Shown here piece after piece: positions 46,395 to 54,233 of a stretch of DNA of 59,954 bases. The DNA is from Candidatus Enterenecus stercoripullorum (GTDB lineage Bacteria > Bacillota > Clostridia > Oscillospirales > Oscillospiraceae): the NCBI GenBank assembly GCA_018716015.1, contig DVKM01000029.1, positions 1-59,954 on the forward strand, in the 5' to 3' direction. Both the position numbers and the translations under genes were made by a program. The notes under the pieces were generated by a model. That model worked only from the letters and a program-made list of their open reading frames with translations, ran no database searches and was not told where the DNA came from. Position 1 is the first letter of the stretch; each line of letters opens with the position of its first letter.

Positions 46395-47419
46395 TGTACG
46401 GAATTGTCTTTACAACGGTGGGGGAGGCACTGCTGGCCAGCCTGGGTACTGGGGAGAGTTTGATCATTACCCGTTGTATGGTGGGTAGTGGGTCTATCGG
46501 TTCGAGGGAGGCGGCCAAGGCCCTGACCGACCTGGTCCAACCGGTGGCAGCGGCCACCAGCACCAAGCCCATCCAAAAGGATAACAATGTTTCACTGATC
46601 GTAGAGTATCGGAACGATCTGAACGGCGGGCTGGAAACTGGGTTTGACATTACCGAATTTGGCATATGGGCGCAGACAGGCAGCCAGGCGGAGGTAATGC
46701 TGCTTCGGGGGGAATTGTCCGACCATCCCCATCCCATTGAGGCCTATACGCCGGGTTCCGGTGTGGAGACGCAGCGCTTTCCGGTATCGGTGGGGGTACG
46801 TGATGACTGTCCGGTGACGCTGGCATATCCCGCACAGGCATTTATGACGGCGGATGATGTGACCAACCACTGCATTTCCGTTGTCCTTCCCCTGTTCTTA
46901 GCGCAGGCGGAAACGATCCTGGCCCATATCAAGACCTTGGGGGAGGTGCTTATCCCGGCCGAGGGATGGGGGCAGGCCACCCAGGAGGACGGGGAATTCC
47001 CGTATTATTTGGAGATGCCCTGCAGCGAAGTGCTGGTCACCCACAACGCCGAAGTGATGGTGGATGACAATAGCCTACGCACGGCCTGGGATTGCGGCTT
47101 GTCACCCACTATGGAGACGCTGGACGGGTATCTGCGCTTCCGGGCGCGGCGGATCCCCGCAGAGCCTATCCTGTGTCATATAACCCTGTTCCGAGAGGGC
47201 GGCACCGGAGGGACGGGAGGGGCCACCGGGAGCGGCGGCTATCAGCTGCCCATTGCATCCGAAACCACCCTGGGCGGTGTGATGATCGGGGACAACATCG
47301 ACATTGATGAGGATGGGCGTATCACCCCAACCGGGGCCACGCTGTCCGAGGAACAGACGGCAACGTCCCAGGACATACAGGGCATTATCTCTGATGTGTT
47401 CGGGCCTGACACCGAATAA
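46394..47419 (+). CDS. Tail fibre/collar protein
   Basis: MYGIVFTTVGEALLASLGTGESLIITRCMVGSGSI...; position after XkdU; Gly-rich hinge. Confidence 0.75.
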   Translation: MYGIVFTTVGEALLASLGTGESLIITRCMVGSGSIGSREAAKALTDLVQPVAAATSTKPIQKDNNVSLIVEYRNDLNGGLETGFDITEFGIWAQTGSQAEVMLLRGELSDHPHPIEAYTPGSGVETQRFPVSVGVRDDCPVTLAYPAQAFMTADDVTNHCISVVLPLFLAQAETILAHIKTLGEVLIPAEGWGQATQEDGEFPYYLEMPCSEVLVTHNAEVMVDDNSLRTAWDCGLSPTMETLDGYLRFRARRIPAEPILCHITLFREGGTGGTGGATGSGGYQLPIASETTLGGVMIGDNIDIDEDGRITPTGATLSEEQTATSQDIQGIISDVFGPDTE

Positions 47420-47446
47420 AACAACAAATTTCAGGGGGTAAAAATC

Positions 47447-48175
47447 ATGGCAACAACCAAGTATATTTCCACTCAAAACTTACAAGAGGCCCTGGATCTG
47501 GTGAAAGCAAAGGTTGTCCTGAAAGAGACCGGGAAGGGCCTGTCCACCAACGACCTGACCAATGAGCTGAAACAGAAGTGTGACCAGGCCGCCACAAAGG
47601 TGGAGCAGTTGGAGGCGACCGGAGGCCAGGCCAACGTGATCGAGAAGATCAAGGTCAATGGCACTGAGCAGCAAGTGGGCGCGGAGAAGGACGTGAACAT
47701 CACTGTCCCGACCAAGGTATCCGACCTGACCAACGATTCCAAGTTCCAGACCGAAGAGCAGGTCAACGCCAAGATCAGCGCCGTGTATAAGCCCGGTGGC
47801 TCCCTGGCCTTTGCATCCCTGCCCGAGCCGTCCGCCACGGTGTTGGGCATGGTGTACAACGTGACGGACGGATTCACCACCACGGACAACTTCTTGGAGG
47901 GCGCAGGCAAGGCCCACCCTGCGGGGGAAAACGTCGCGGTGGTTGACGTTGGAGAGGGCAACTATAAGTTTGATGTGCTTTCCGGCTTTGTCGACCTGTC
48001 CGGATATACCAACACGGAGGGCATGACCCAGGCCATCGGCACGGCCAAGCAGGAAGCCATTTCTGCCGCCGCCAGCGCCACGGACACTAAGCTGGCCACG
48101 TATGTCAAGGCTGCTGATCTGGTGGCTGCCACCACCGAGGAAATCCAGGCCATGTTCACCAGCTGGACGGCCTGA
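47447..48175 (+). CDS. Tail fibre-associated protein
   Basis: MATTKYISTQNLQEALDLVKAKVV...; VSDLTNDSKFQTEEQVNAKISAVYKPGGSLAFASLPEPSATVLGMVYNVTDGFTTTDNF. Confidence 0.7.
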   Translation: MATTKYISTQNLQEALDLVKAKVVLKETGKGLSTNDLTNELKQKCDQAATKVEQLEATGGQANVIEKIKVNGTEQQVGAEKDVNITVPTKVSDLTNDSKFQTEEQVNAKISAVYKPGGSLAFASLPEPSATVLGMVYNVTDGFTTTDNFLEGAGKAHPAGENVAVVDVGEGNYKFDVLSGFVDLSGYTNTEGMTQAIGTAKQEAISAAASATDTKLATYVKAADLVAATTEEIQAMFTSWTA

Positions 48176-48196
48176 ATCTAACGAGGGGGTGGCCCA

Positions 48197-48613
48197 ATGC
48201 CAGACATTGACTACATCAACAAACAAGGGCTTCAAGCCGCCCTTGACAAGCTACTCACTCTCTGTCTGACCAAGTCAGAGGGTGCGGCTATCACCGGTGC
48301 GCTGGAAGTGCTGGCCGCTGCCGTGATGTTCCCGGCTGTCAACCTGTCAATCCCGGCCACCGGCTGGCAGTCCGGGACGGTGGGGAGATACACCGTATAC
48401 CGTGACATCACGGCAGAGGTAACGGCGGCGGACAGCGTGGACGTGGCCCTCTCTGCGGACGGGCTTGACACGGCTGTGTCCTGCGGAATGTGCCCGACGG
48501 TGGAAACATTGGACGGGTATTTGCGTTTCCGGGCAATCTTTGCGCCGGTAACAACGATAACAGGAGAGTACCGCATAATTCGCGGTGCGGCTCAGAATGA
48601 GGAGGAAACCTGA
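48197..48613 (+). CDS. Tail protein with module shared with the 46394-47419 product
   Basis: SCGMCPTVETLDGYLRFRAIFAPVTTITGEYRIIRG vs DCGLSPTMETLDGYLRFRARRIPAEPILCHITLFREG. Confidence 0.65.
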   Translation: MPDIDYINKQGLQAALDKLLTLCLTKSEGAAITGALEVLAAAVMFPAVNLSIPATGWQSGTVGRYTVYRDITAEVTAADSVDVALSADGLDTAVSCGMCPTVETLDGYLRFRAIFAPVTTITGEYRIIRGAAQNEEET

Positions 48614-48819
48614 TGGGCTATGGATCTGTCAATATCGGCTATGTGCCGGAAATAAACGTGCCCAACGGCCTGGTGCAGTTGGACAATAACGGCCTGATTC
48701 CGGAGCAATTCCTGCCCGGTTCCGGCTTTGTGGAGATGGAGAGCAGCATCCCCGTTGCAATTCGCAAACAAAAGACCCTGTACGGCCTGATCCTGGCTGA
48801 TTTCGGAGGTGGTAACTGA
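48613..48819 (+). CDS. Small tail protein
   Basis: MGYGSVNIGYVPEINVPNGLVQLDNNGLIPEQFLPGSGFVEMESSIPVAIRKQ. Confidence 0.6.
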   Translation: MGYGSVNIGYVPEINVPNGLVQLDNNGLIPEQFLPGSGFVEMESSIPVAIRKQKTLYGLILADFGGGN

Positions 48820-50456
48820 TGGCGCGGCAGTCTATTGCATCAAAACCAGTTGGGACTACTATAAAAATCAATGAGTTTGGATCACCTGTGGAATACATCA
48901 TTGTTCACCATGGGAGACCGAGTGACATGTATTCTGAGACCTGCGATGGAACGTGGGTGTGGAGAGTTGATCAGGGAGAGGCTCGCAGATATGCTGATTC
49001 CAGCACTGCATATTCTACCAGCGAAATCAATGCGCATCTAAACGGTGATTTTCTGGATCGATACGATGAAGATTTTCGCAACGCCATCAAAGATGTGAAA
49101 ATTCCGAGTACCTATGCTAACTATTCTAACGAAGTTAATAGCGGAGAAAATGGCTTACCGTGCAAGGCATTTATACTTGGATATAAAGAGATGGGAGCAG
49201 GTCATGCAACTTTTGATTCAATGATCTGTGTTGACGGGGCAGTACTGGACTATTTCAAAGAAGATGCTGTAAATCGACGCAAAGGAAACAGAAACCTTCA
49301 TTATTGGACAAGAAGTAGCATCACTATAAATTCCAGGATTGTAACTGTGTCTGGCTATGGTGGCTCGGGGAACTTTTCCGCAGATATAAGCGTCACGAGC
49401 CAAGTGCCAACAATTCGCCCCGCCCTTATTCTGCCTTCGACTGTATATGTGGATGATGACGGGAGCGTAGTCCTAAACCAGCCGCCCACGGCGCCCGGAA
49501 GCATCAACGTGACCAACGTGGTAGCGGGAAATAAGGCCGCCATCGCCGTCACGGCAGCCACAGACCCGGACGGAACCATCGCAAGCTATATCTATGACCG
49601 GAGCGTGGATGGGAGTGCATGGCAGCAGATCGCCAACGTCAACGCTCGCTCCTATCAGGATATGGTGAGCGCGGATTGGGGAACTGTGGCCTATCGGGTG
49701 TGCGCTGTTGACAATGATGGGGCCAGCGGCCCCTATGTGACCAGCAATACCAGCGTGGTCAATTCTGGGTGGGTGATTCTGTCTGGCCCTGCCGATGCCA
49801 TGGGGAGCAAACCTGCGCCGTTTGAGTTTGCGGTGACACCGTCCATCTCCGGTGTGACCCAATCTAGCAACATCTCCGTGGAGATCACCTTAGACGGGGT
49901 AAGTGTGTACAGTCAGGCGGTGAGGGCTGGAACTGAAATCACCGTCGGTATTGACACCCGGATCATGAAAACCGGCAACCACAGCATTGTGGTGACTGGC
50001 ACCTGTGCGGGCTATGTCCCGGCAAGCAAAGAATATACTTTCTCAGTCCCCAGTATCGACCTGAGTGACGGTGGGCGGCTGGAGCAGCTGGAAGGGCCGG
50101 ACGGTCAGGCCATTTTCCCCGTGACCCTGCCCCGTGCGGTGGTTGGGCTTGATGTCTACGGCGTAGAGAGCAAGGTGCATTCTGGTGCATATACCGGGAG
50201 CGGGACATACGGCAGCGGCAACCGAAACACCCTAAATTTTGACTTTGAGCCGAAACTGGTCATCATCCAGGGAACCAGCGGGAGAACGGCCATCCTGACC
50301 AAACCGTCCGGCATCGGCGTGAGTATTGGCCCGTCTGACACCGCCCAGATCAATGTGACGTGGAATGGCAACAGCGTGAGCTGGTATAGCAGACAGAACG
50401 CCGCCAACCAGATGAACACCAATAGCGAGAGCTATTCCTATACCGCATTCGGATAA
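48819..50456 (+). CDS. Putative receptor-binding tail protein (DUF6273/C-type-lectin-like region plus FN3-like domain)
   Basis: NLHYWTRSSITINSRIVTVSGYGGSGNFSADISVTSQVPTIRPALILPSTVYV; PPTAPGSINVTNVVAGNKAAIAVTAATDPDGTIASYIYDRSVDGSAWQQI. Confidence 0.7.
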   Translation: MARQSIASKPVGTTIKINEFGSPVEYIIVHHGRPSDMYSETCDGTWVWRVDQGEARRYADSSTAYSTSEINAHLNGDFLDRYDEDFRNAIKDVKIPSTYANYSNEVNSGENGLPCKAFILGYKEMGAGHATFDSMICVDGAVLDYFKEDAVNRRKGNRNLHYWTRSSITINSRIVTVSGYGGSGNFSADISVTSQVPTIRPALILPSTVYVDDDGSVVLNQPPTAPGSINVTNVVAGNKAAIAVTAATDPDGTIASYIYDRSVDGSAWQQIANVNARSYQDMVSADWGTVAYRVCAVDNDGASGPYVTSNTSVVNSGWVILSGPADAMGSKPAPFEFAVTPSISGVTQSSNISVEITLDGVSVYSQAVRAGTEITVGIDTRIMKTGNHSIVVTGTCAGYVPASKEYTFSVPSIDLSDGGRLEQLEGPDGQAIFPVTLPRAVVGLDVYGVESKVHSGAYTGSGTYGSGNRNTLNFDFEPKLVIIQGTSGRTAILTKPSGIGVSIGPSDTAQINVTWNGNSVSWYSRQNAANQMNTNSESYSYTAFG

Positions 50457-50471
50457 GGAGGAAACGAACCC

Positions 50472-51119
50472 ATGAAGATCATAGCGAAAACCCCGGCCAG
50501 CAACGGGGCTTACCCGCCCCCCCAGGATTGGGGCGGGCTTGTGCCACCGGAGGGCTACTATCAGTGGCCGGATAGCCTGGACACGGCTGATTTTTACGTT
50601 CACAGCGGCTTTGTGACGCTGACCACAGCCCGCAACCTGGTCATGGACTACGAACCGAACACTGAGGCGTGGGAGGCGTGGAAGAGCACACAGCCAGACC
50701 CTATTGACGAGGCCAAAGTCAAGAAAGAGGCGGATCTGTCCGCCGCCTGTAATGCGGCCATCGTGGAGGGCATGGACGTGGAGACCGTCCAGGGAACAGA
50801 GCATTTCAGCCTGGAAGAGACTGACCAGATCAACCTGACTGCGGCGCACAGCGCGATCCAGGCCGGGGCACCCGGCTATCCATATCATGCAGATGGGAAG
50901 CTGTGCCGGATGTTTGCGGCCCAGGAGATCAACGCGATTTCCGCCGCCTCCATCGCGCACAAGCTGTATCACACAACGCTGTGCAACCATCTCCTTACCT
51001 GGGTGAGACGGGCAGAGACCATCGAAGAGGTTAACGGCATCACCTATACCGCCGAGGGTATGCCCGAGGATCTCGCGGCCAACATGGCGCAGATCCTCTC
51101 CACCGCTCAAAATGGGTAG
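50472..51119 (+). CDS. Tail fibre assembly/DUF4376-like protein
   Basis: MKIIAKTPASNGAYPPPQDWGGLVPPEGYYQWPDSLDTADFYVHSGFVTL; position after receptor-binding protein. Confidence 0.6.
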   Translation: MKIIAKTPASNGAYPPPQDWGGLVPPEGYYQWPDSLDTADFYVHSGFVTLTTARNLVMDYEPNTEAWEAWKSTQPDPIDEAKVKKEADLSAACNAAIVEGMDVETVQGTEHFSLEETDQINLTAAHSAIQAGAPGYPYHADGKLCRMFAAQEINAISAASIAHKLYHTTLCNHLLTWVRRAETIEEVNGITYTAEGMPEDLAANMAQILSTAQNG

Positions 51120-51564
51120 GGCGGGGCGTTACGTCCTTTCCATGCTCCTGTGGACATGGGGCGGGGCGGTTTATTTCCTACTCGAAGTGGCCTGGAAAAC
51201 CATAGGGGGCCACCCGGAGCGGATTAGCTGGACGATGCTGGTGGTGGCGGTGATTCTTTGTATCCCGATCGAGCGGTGCGGGGCGGAAGCGCCGTGGGAT
51301 TGGCCCATATGGCTCCAGGCGGTGGCCTGCGCTACCCTTGTGACAGCCGTGGAGCTGGTGGCCGGGGTTGTGCTCAATATCTGGCTGGGGCTTGACATAT
51401 GGGACTACTCTCATCTGCCATTAAACTTCCTGGGGCAGATATGCCCGCAATTCTCCGCCCTGTGGGTGGGACTATGCCTTGTGTTTGTGCCTGTCTTTGA
51501 CTGGCTGCGCTGGGCCGTTGCGGGCGGTGAAAGGCCGCATTACACCTGGATGCTTAATTTTTGA
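51112..51564 (+). CDS. Multi-pass membrane protein (CmpB-like)
   Basis: CATLVTAVELVAGVVLNIWLGLDIWDYSHLPLNFLGQICPQFSALWVGL. Confidence 0.7.
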   Translation: MGRAGRYVLSMLLWTWGGAVYFLLEVAWKTIGGHPERISWTMLVVAVILCIPIERCGAEAPWDWPIWLQAVACATLVTAVELVAGVVLNIWLGLDIWDYSHLPLNFLGQICPQFSALWVGLCLVFVPVFDWLRWAVAGGERPHYTWMLNF

Positions 51565-51580
51565 TGAGGGGGTGAATCCA

Positions 51581-51919
51581 ATGGTCCAGATGGATCTAGG
51601 GGCGCTTGCGGCAACGTTTATCGCGGCCCTGGGCATCCCCAGCACGATCATGGGGCTGTTTGTTTGGCGCCTGAAGAAATCGGTCGAGGCAAGGGATAAA
51701 GAGCAGGAGGCCCGAGCCAAGGCCCAGCAGGATTTTTTGGTATTGCTTGTACAGGGAAACCAGGCGGCTATCGCGCTGGGGGAGGCGACTGCCCACGCCA
51801 TGCAACGGGGACATACCAACGGCGACATGGAGGCCGCACTGAAGTATGCCACCCGTATCAAGCACGATCAGAAAGAATTTTTAAACAAACAAGGCGTGCA
51901 CGCCTTGATGAGCGAATGA
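51581..51919 (+). CDS. Small membrane-anchored phage protein
   Basis: MVQMDLGALAATFIAALGIPSTIMGLFVWRLKKSVEARDKEQEARAKAQQDFLVLLVQ. Confidence 0.65.
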   Translation: MVQMDLGALAATFIAALGIPSTIMGLFVWRLKKSVEARDKEQEARAKAQQDFLVLLVQGNQAAIALGEATAHAMQRGHTNGDMEAALKYATRIKHDQKEFLNKQGVHALMSE

Positions 51920-51932
51920 GGAGGACATATCA

Positions 51933-52232
51933 ATGGAAAATCTTGCTGTATTGCTACCGGTCATTGGTTTGCTGGTGGCCCTGACCAACATTGTCACCCA
52001 GGTGCTCAAACGGATGACCTGGGATAAGATGCCTACCAATGTAGTGGCCGTGATCGTAGCTATGGTCTTGACTGTGGCAGCCGGAATTGCCTATTGCCAG
52101 CTGAAGGGCTTGGCTATCACCTGGTATCTGGTGGTGGGCCTGATCGTGGGCGGCTTTGCGGTGGCCTATGCGGCCATGTTTGGTTTTGATAAGCTGAAAG
52201 AAATTCTGAACTGGGGTGACAAGGATGGCTAA
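51933..52232 (+). CDS. Phage holin
   Basis: MENLAVLLPVIGLLVALTNIVTQVLKRMTWDKMPTNVVAVIVAMVLTVAAGIAYCQ...; next to endolysin. Confidence 0.8.
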   Translation: MENLAVLLPVIGLLVALTNIVTQVLKRMTWDKMPTNVVAVIVAMVLTVAAGIAYCQLKGLAITWYLVVGLIVGGFAVAYAAMFGFDKLKEILNWGDKDG

Positions 52233-53055
52233 GATCATGACCGCGGCTGCTTTTGTAGCCAAGGCCAAGGAAATCGCCACTGGCCACAAGACCACCTATA
52301 TGCTGGGCCCCTGGGGTTGGCCTTGCAACCAGAAGATGATTACTCGGGCCACCACCAACGGCAGCAATGCCCAGACCAACAAGCAATGGCTGTCCTACGC
52401 CTATGCTATTGAGGACGAGGGGTTTATTTTCGATTGTGTTGGGCTAATCAAGGGTATCCTGTGGGGCTGGTCCGGGGATATGTCCAGGACCTACGGCGGC
52501 GCTGGATATGCCTGCAATGGTCTGCCGGATCTCGACGCTGGCGGCATGATCAAAAGCTGCCCCGATGTATCCACTGACTTCTCCAACATTGTGCCGGGTG
52601 AAGTGGTATACATGCCCGGTCACATCGGAATCTATGTAGGGGATGGCGTGGTATCCGAGTCCACGCCCAAATGGAACTGGGGCGTGCAGCTGTCTACCTG
52701 CACCAATGTGTCCAAGACGAAGGTACCGGGCACAGTCGGCCAGAGGACTTGGACGAGCCACGGGCGTATCCCTTGGGTGGACTACGAGACCGCGGAAGAA
52801 ACTAAGGAGGATGAAGACGATATGGTTAGATACGAAAGACTGAGCGATATCCCGGAGGGGAGCGACTTCCGGGCCATCATTAATGACCTGATGGACGCTA
52901 AGATTATCAATGGTGATGGGTCTGATCCGGACGGCAATGAAGACCGTATTGACTTGAGCCATGATATGGTACGGCTGTTGGTCTTTAATTACCGTGCCGG
53001 TGTGTATGAGGAGGCAATCAAAGCCGCCGGTAAGGACCCGGATCAGTACAAATGA
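52225..53055 (+). CDS. Endolysin (NlpC/P60- or CHAP-type N-terminal domain)
   Basis: DEGFIFDCVGLIKGILWGW; NIVPGEVVYMPGHIGIYVGDGVVSESTPKWNWGVQLS. Confidence 0.85.
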   Translation: MAKIMTAAAFVAKAKEIATGHKTTYMLGPWGWPCNQKMITRATTNGSNAQTNKQWLSYAYAIEDEGFIFDCVGLIKGILWGWSGDMSRTYGGAGYACNGLPDLDAGGMIKSCPDVSTDFSNIVPGEVVYMPGHIGIYVGDGVVSESTPKWNWGVQLSTCTNVSKTKVPGTVGQRTWTSHGRIPWVDYETAEETKEDEDDMVRYERLSDIPEGSDFRAIINDLMDAKIINGDGSDPDGNEDRIDLSHDMVRLLVFNYRAGVYEEAIKAAGKDPDQYK

Positions 53056-53468
53056 AGATCCGGGCATCTACGCTGGCCCTGTGCGTGGCCTACATAGCGG
53101 CCTGCGTGGCCATCCTGTACGCGCTCAACCATGGCGGCATCCGGCTGCTATTCGCGTTGGTGACGTTGGTAAGTGGGGCCTTTCTGGGCTGGCTACTATG
53201 CTGGCTCCATGACCGTGGGGCCCTGACCTACAGCCATGTCATTGTCTCCTGGCTGATCGTAAACGGTACCTGTGTGCTATGGGGGGTGCTATACCTGGCG
53301 GCGGTCGGCGCGGAGCAGATCGCGGAGACCCTGGGCCGGTATGTGGTGACAGAGCTGCTAGGCACAGTCTGCTTTGCTCTGGCCAAAGCAACTGTCGAAA
53401 ATCTGAGCAAAAATAATAGCTGGCCGGATAAGACCAGCAAAAGCAGCGAGATCAAGAAGGATCTATAA
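53052..53468 (+). CDS. Membrane protein
   Basis: Several hydrophobic segments; ATGA overlap with endolysin; last gene before attR. Confidence 0.6.
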   Translation: MKIRASTLALCVAYIAACVAILYALNHGGIRLLFALVTLVSGAFLGWLLCWLHDRGALTYSHVIVSWLIVNGTCVLWGVLYLAAVGAEQIAETLGRYVVTELLGTVCFALAKATVENLSKNNSWPDKTSKSSEIKKDL

Positions 53469-53560
53469 CTGCATAGATTCGCTAACTGTATTGCTAACTA
53501 CTGGTCACATCACGCTATATTTTCACACAGGTTTTCACGCCAAATGCCGAGAAAACGAAA

Positions 53561-53598
53561 AACCCCGAATCCGTTGGGATACAACGGGTTCGGGGTTT
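53561..53598 (-). terminator. Phage-derived terminator downstream of tRNA-Ser(GCU)
   Basis: aaccccgaatccgttg-ggata-caacgggttcggggtt; A-run at 53558-53562 gives a T-run on the minus strand. Confidence 0.7.
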
Positions 53599-53602
53599 AT
53601 TT

Positions 53603-53692
53603 GGCGCGGAAGGAGGGATTTGAACCCTCGCGCGGCTTTCACCGCCTACTCCCTTAGCAGGGGAGCCCCTTCGGCCTCTTGGGTACTTCCGC
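53603..53692 (-). tRNA. tRNA-Ser(GCU), contains attR
   Basis: gcggaagtacccaagaggccgaaggggctcccctGCTaagggagtaggcggtgaaagccgcgcgagggttcaaatccctccttccgcgcca. Confidence 0.95.
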
Positions 53693-53730
53693 AGGCAGAA
53701 TGGTAACGCTGACAGACAGCCTATTTTATT

Positions 53731-53817
53731 TGGCGGAGAGAGTGGGATTCGAACCCACGGCCCTTGCGGGTCACCGGTTTTCAAGACCGGCTCCTTAAAC
53801 CACTCGGACATCTCTCC
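53731..53817 (-). tRNA. tRNA-Ser(UGA)
   Basis: ggagagatgtccgagtggtttaaggagccggtctTGAaaaccggtgacccgcaagggccgtgggttcgaatcccactctctccgcca. Confidence 0.95.
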
Positions 53818-53929
53818 AGGTGGAGCAACCGCTCAAGTGCAAAAACTATCTTACCATATACCCACAGGTTTGTCAATGTGAAAATTCTCAGCGTGGCCCC
53901 TTGACAACGGGACTTTACTCCATTAAAAT

Positions 53930-54203
53930 AGAACAAACAAAAGGCGCAGATGGGAAGAAGGCATGGATGACCCCGCTTCAGAGAACCGGTGGCAGGTGGA
54001 AACCGGTGCGGAGGGCCGTGCGAATACTGGCCCCGGAGCCGCCGCCCCGAACCGTAGATGCAGTAGGGACGGACGGGCGATCCCGTTACAGGTCAAGGCC
54101 TTGCTGGAGGCCGGTGAGCGCCCCTGGGTAACCCGGGGCGGAATTAGGGTGGTACCGCGTAAGTTTACGCCCCTGACGATTTACAGTCGGGGGCGTTTTT
54201 TGT
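53930..54203 (+). promoter_or_regulatory. T-box leader upstream of leuA
   Basis: AGAGA, GGTGGCAGGTGGAAACC, CGTTA, core AGGGTGGTACCGCG (54146-54159), terminator cgcccctgac...gtcgggggcgtttttt (54168-54202). Confidence 0.92.
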
Positions 54204-54233
54204 TCCCCCGCATGAGCCAAAGGAGGACTCGCT

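Larger units (their letters stand above)
14761..53664. mobile_element. Near-complete temperate prophage of contractile-tail type, integrated at tRNA-Ser
   Basis: 62-bp att direct repeat, integrase next to attL, repressor, replication, packaging, head, tail and lysis modules in canonical order. Confidence 0.96.

Noticed and set aside
48819-50456. Diversity-generating retroelement target
   Set aside because: No reverse transcriptase, accessory gene or template repeat seen in the window.
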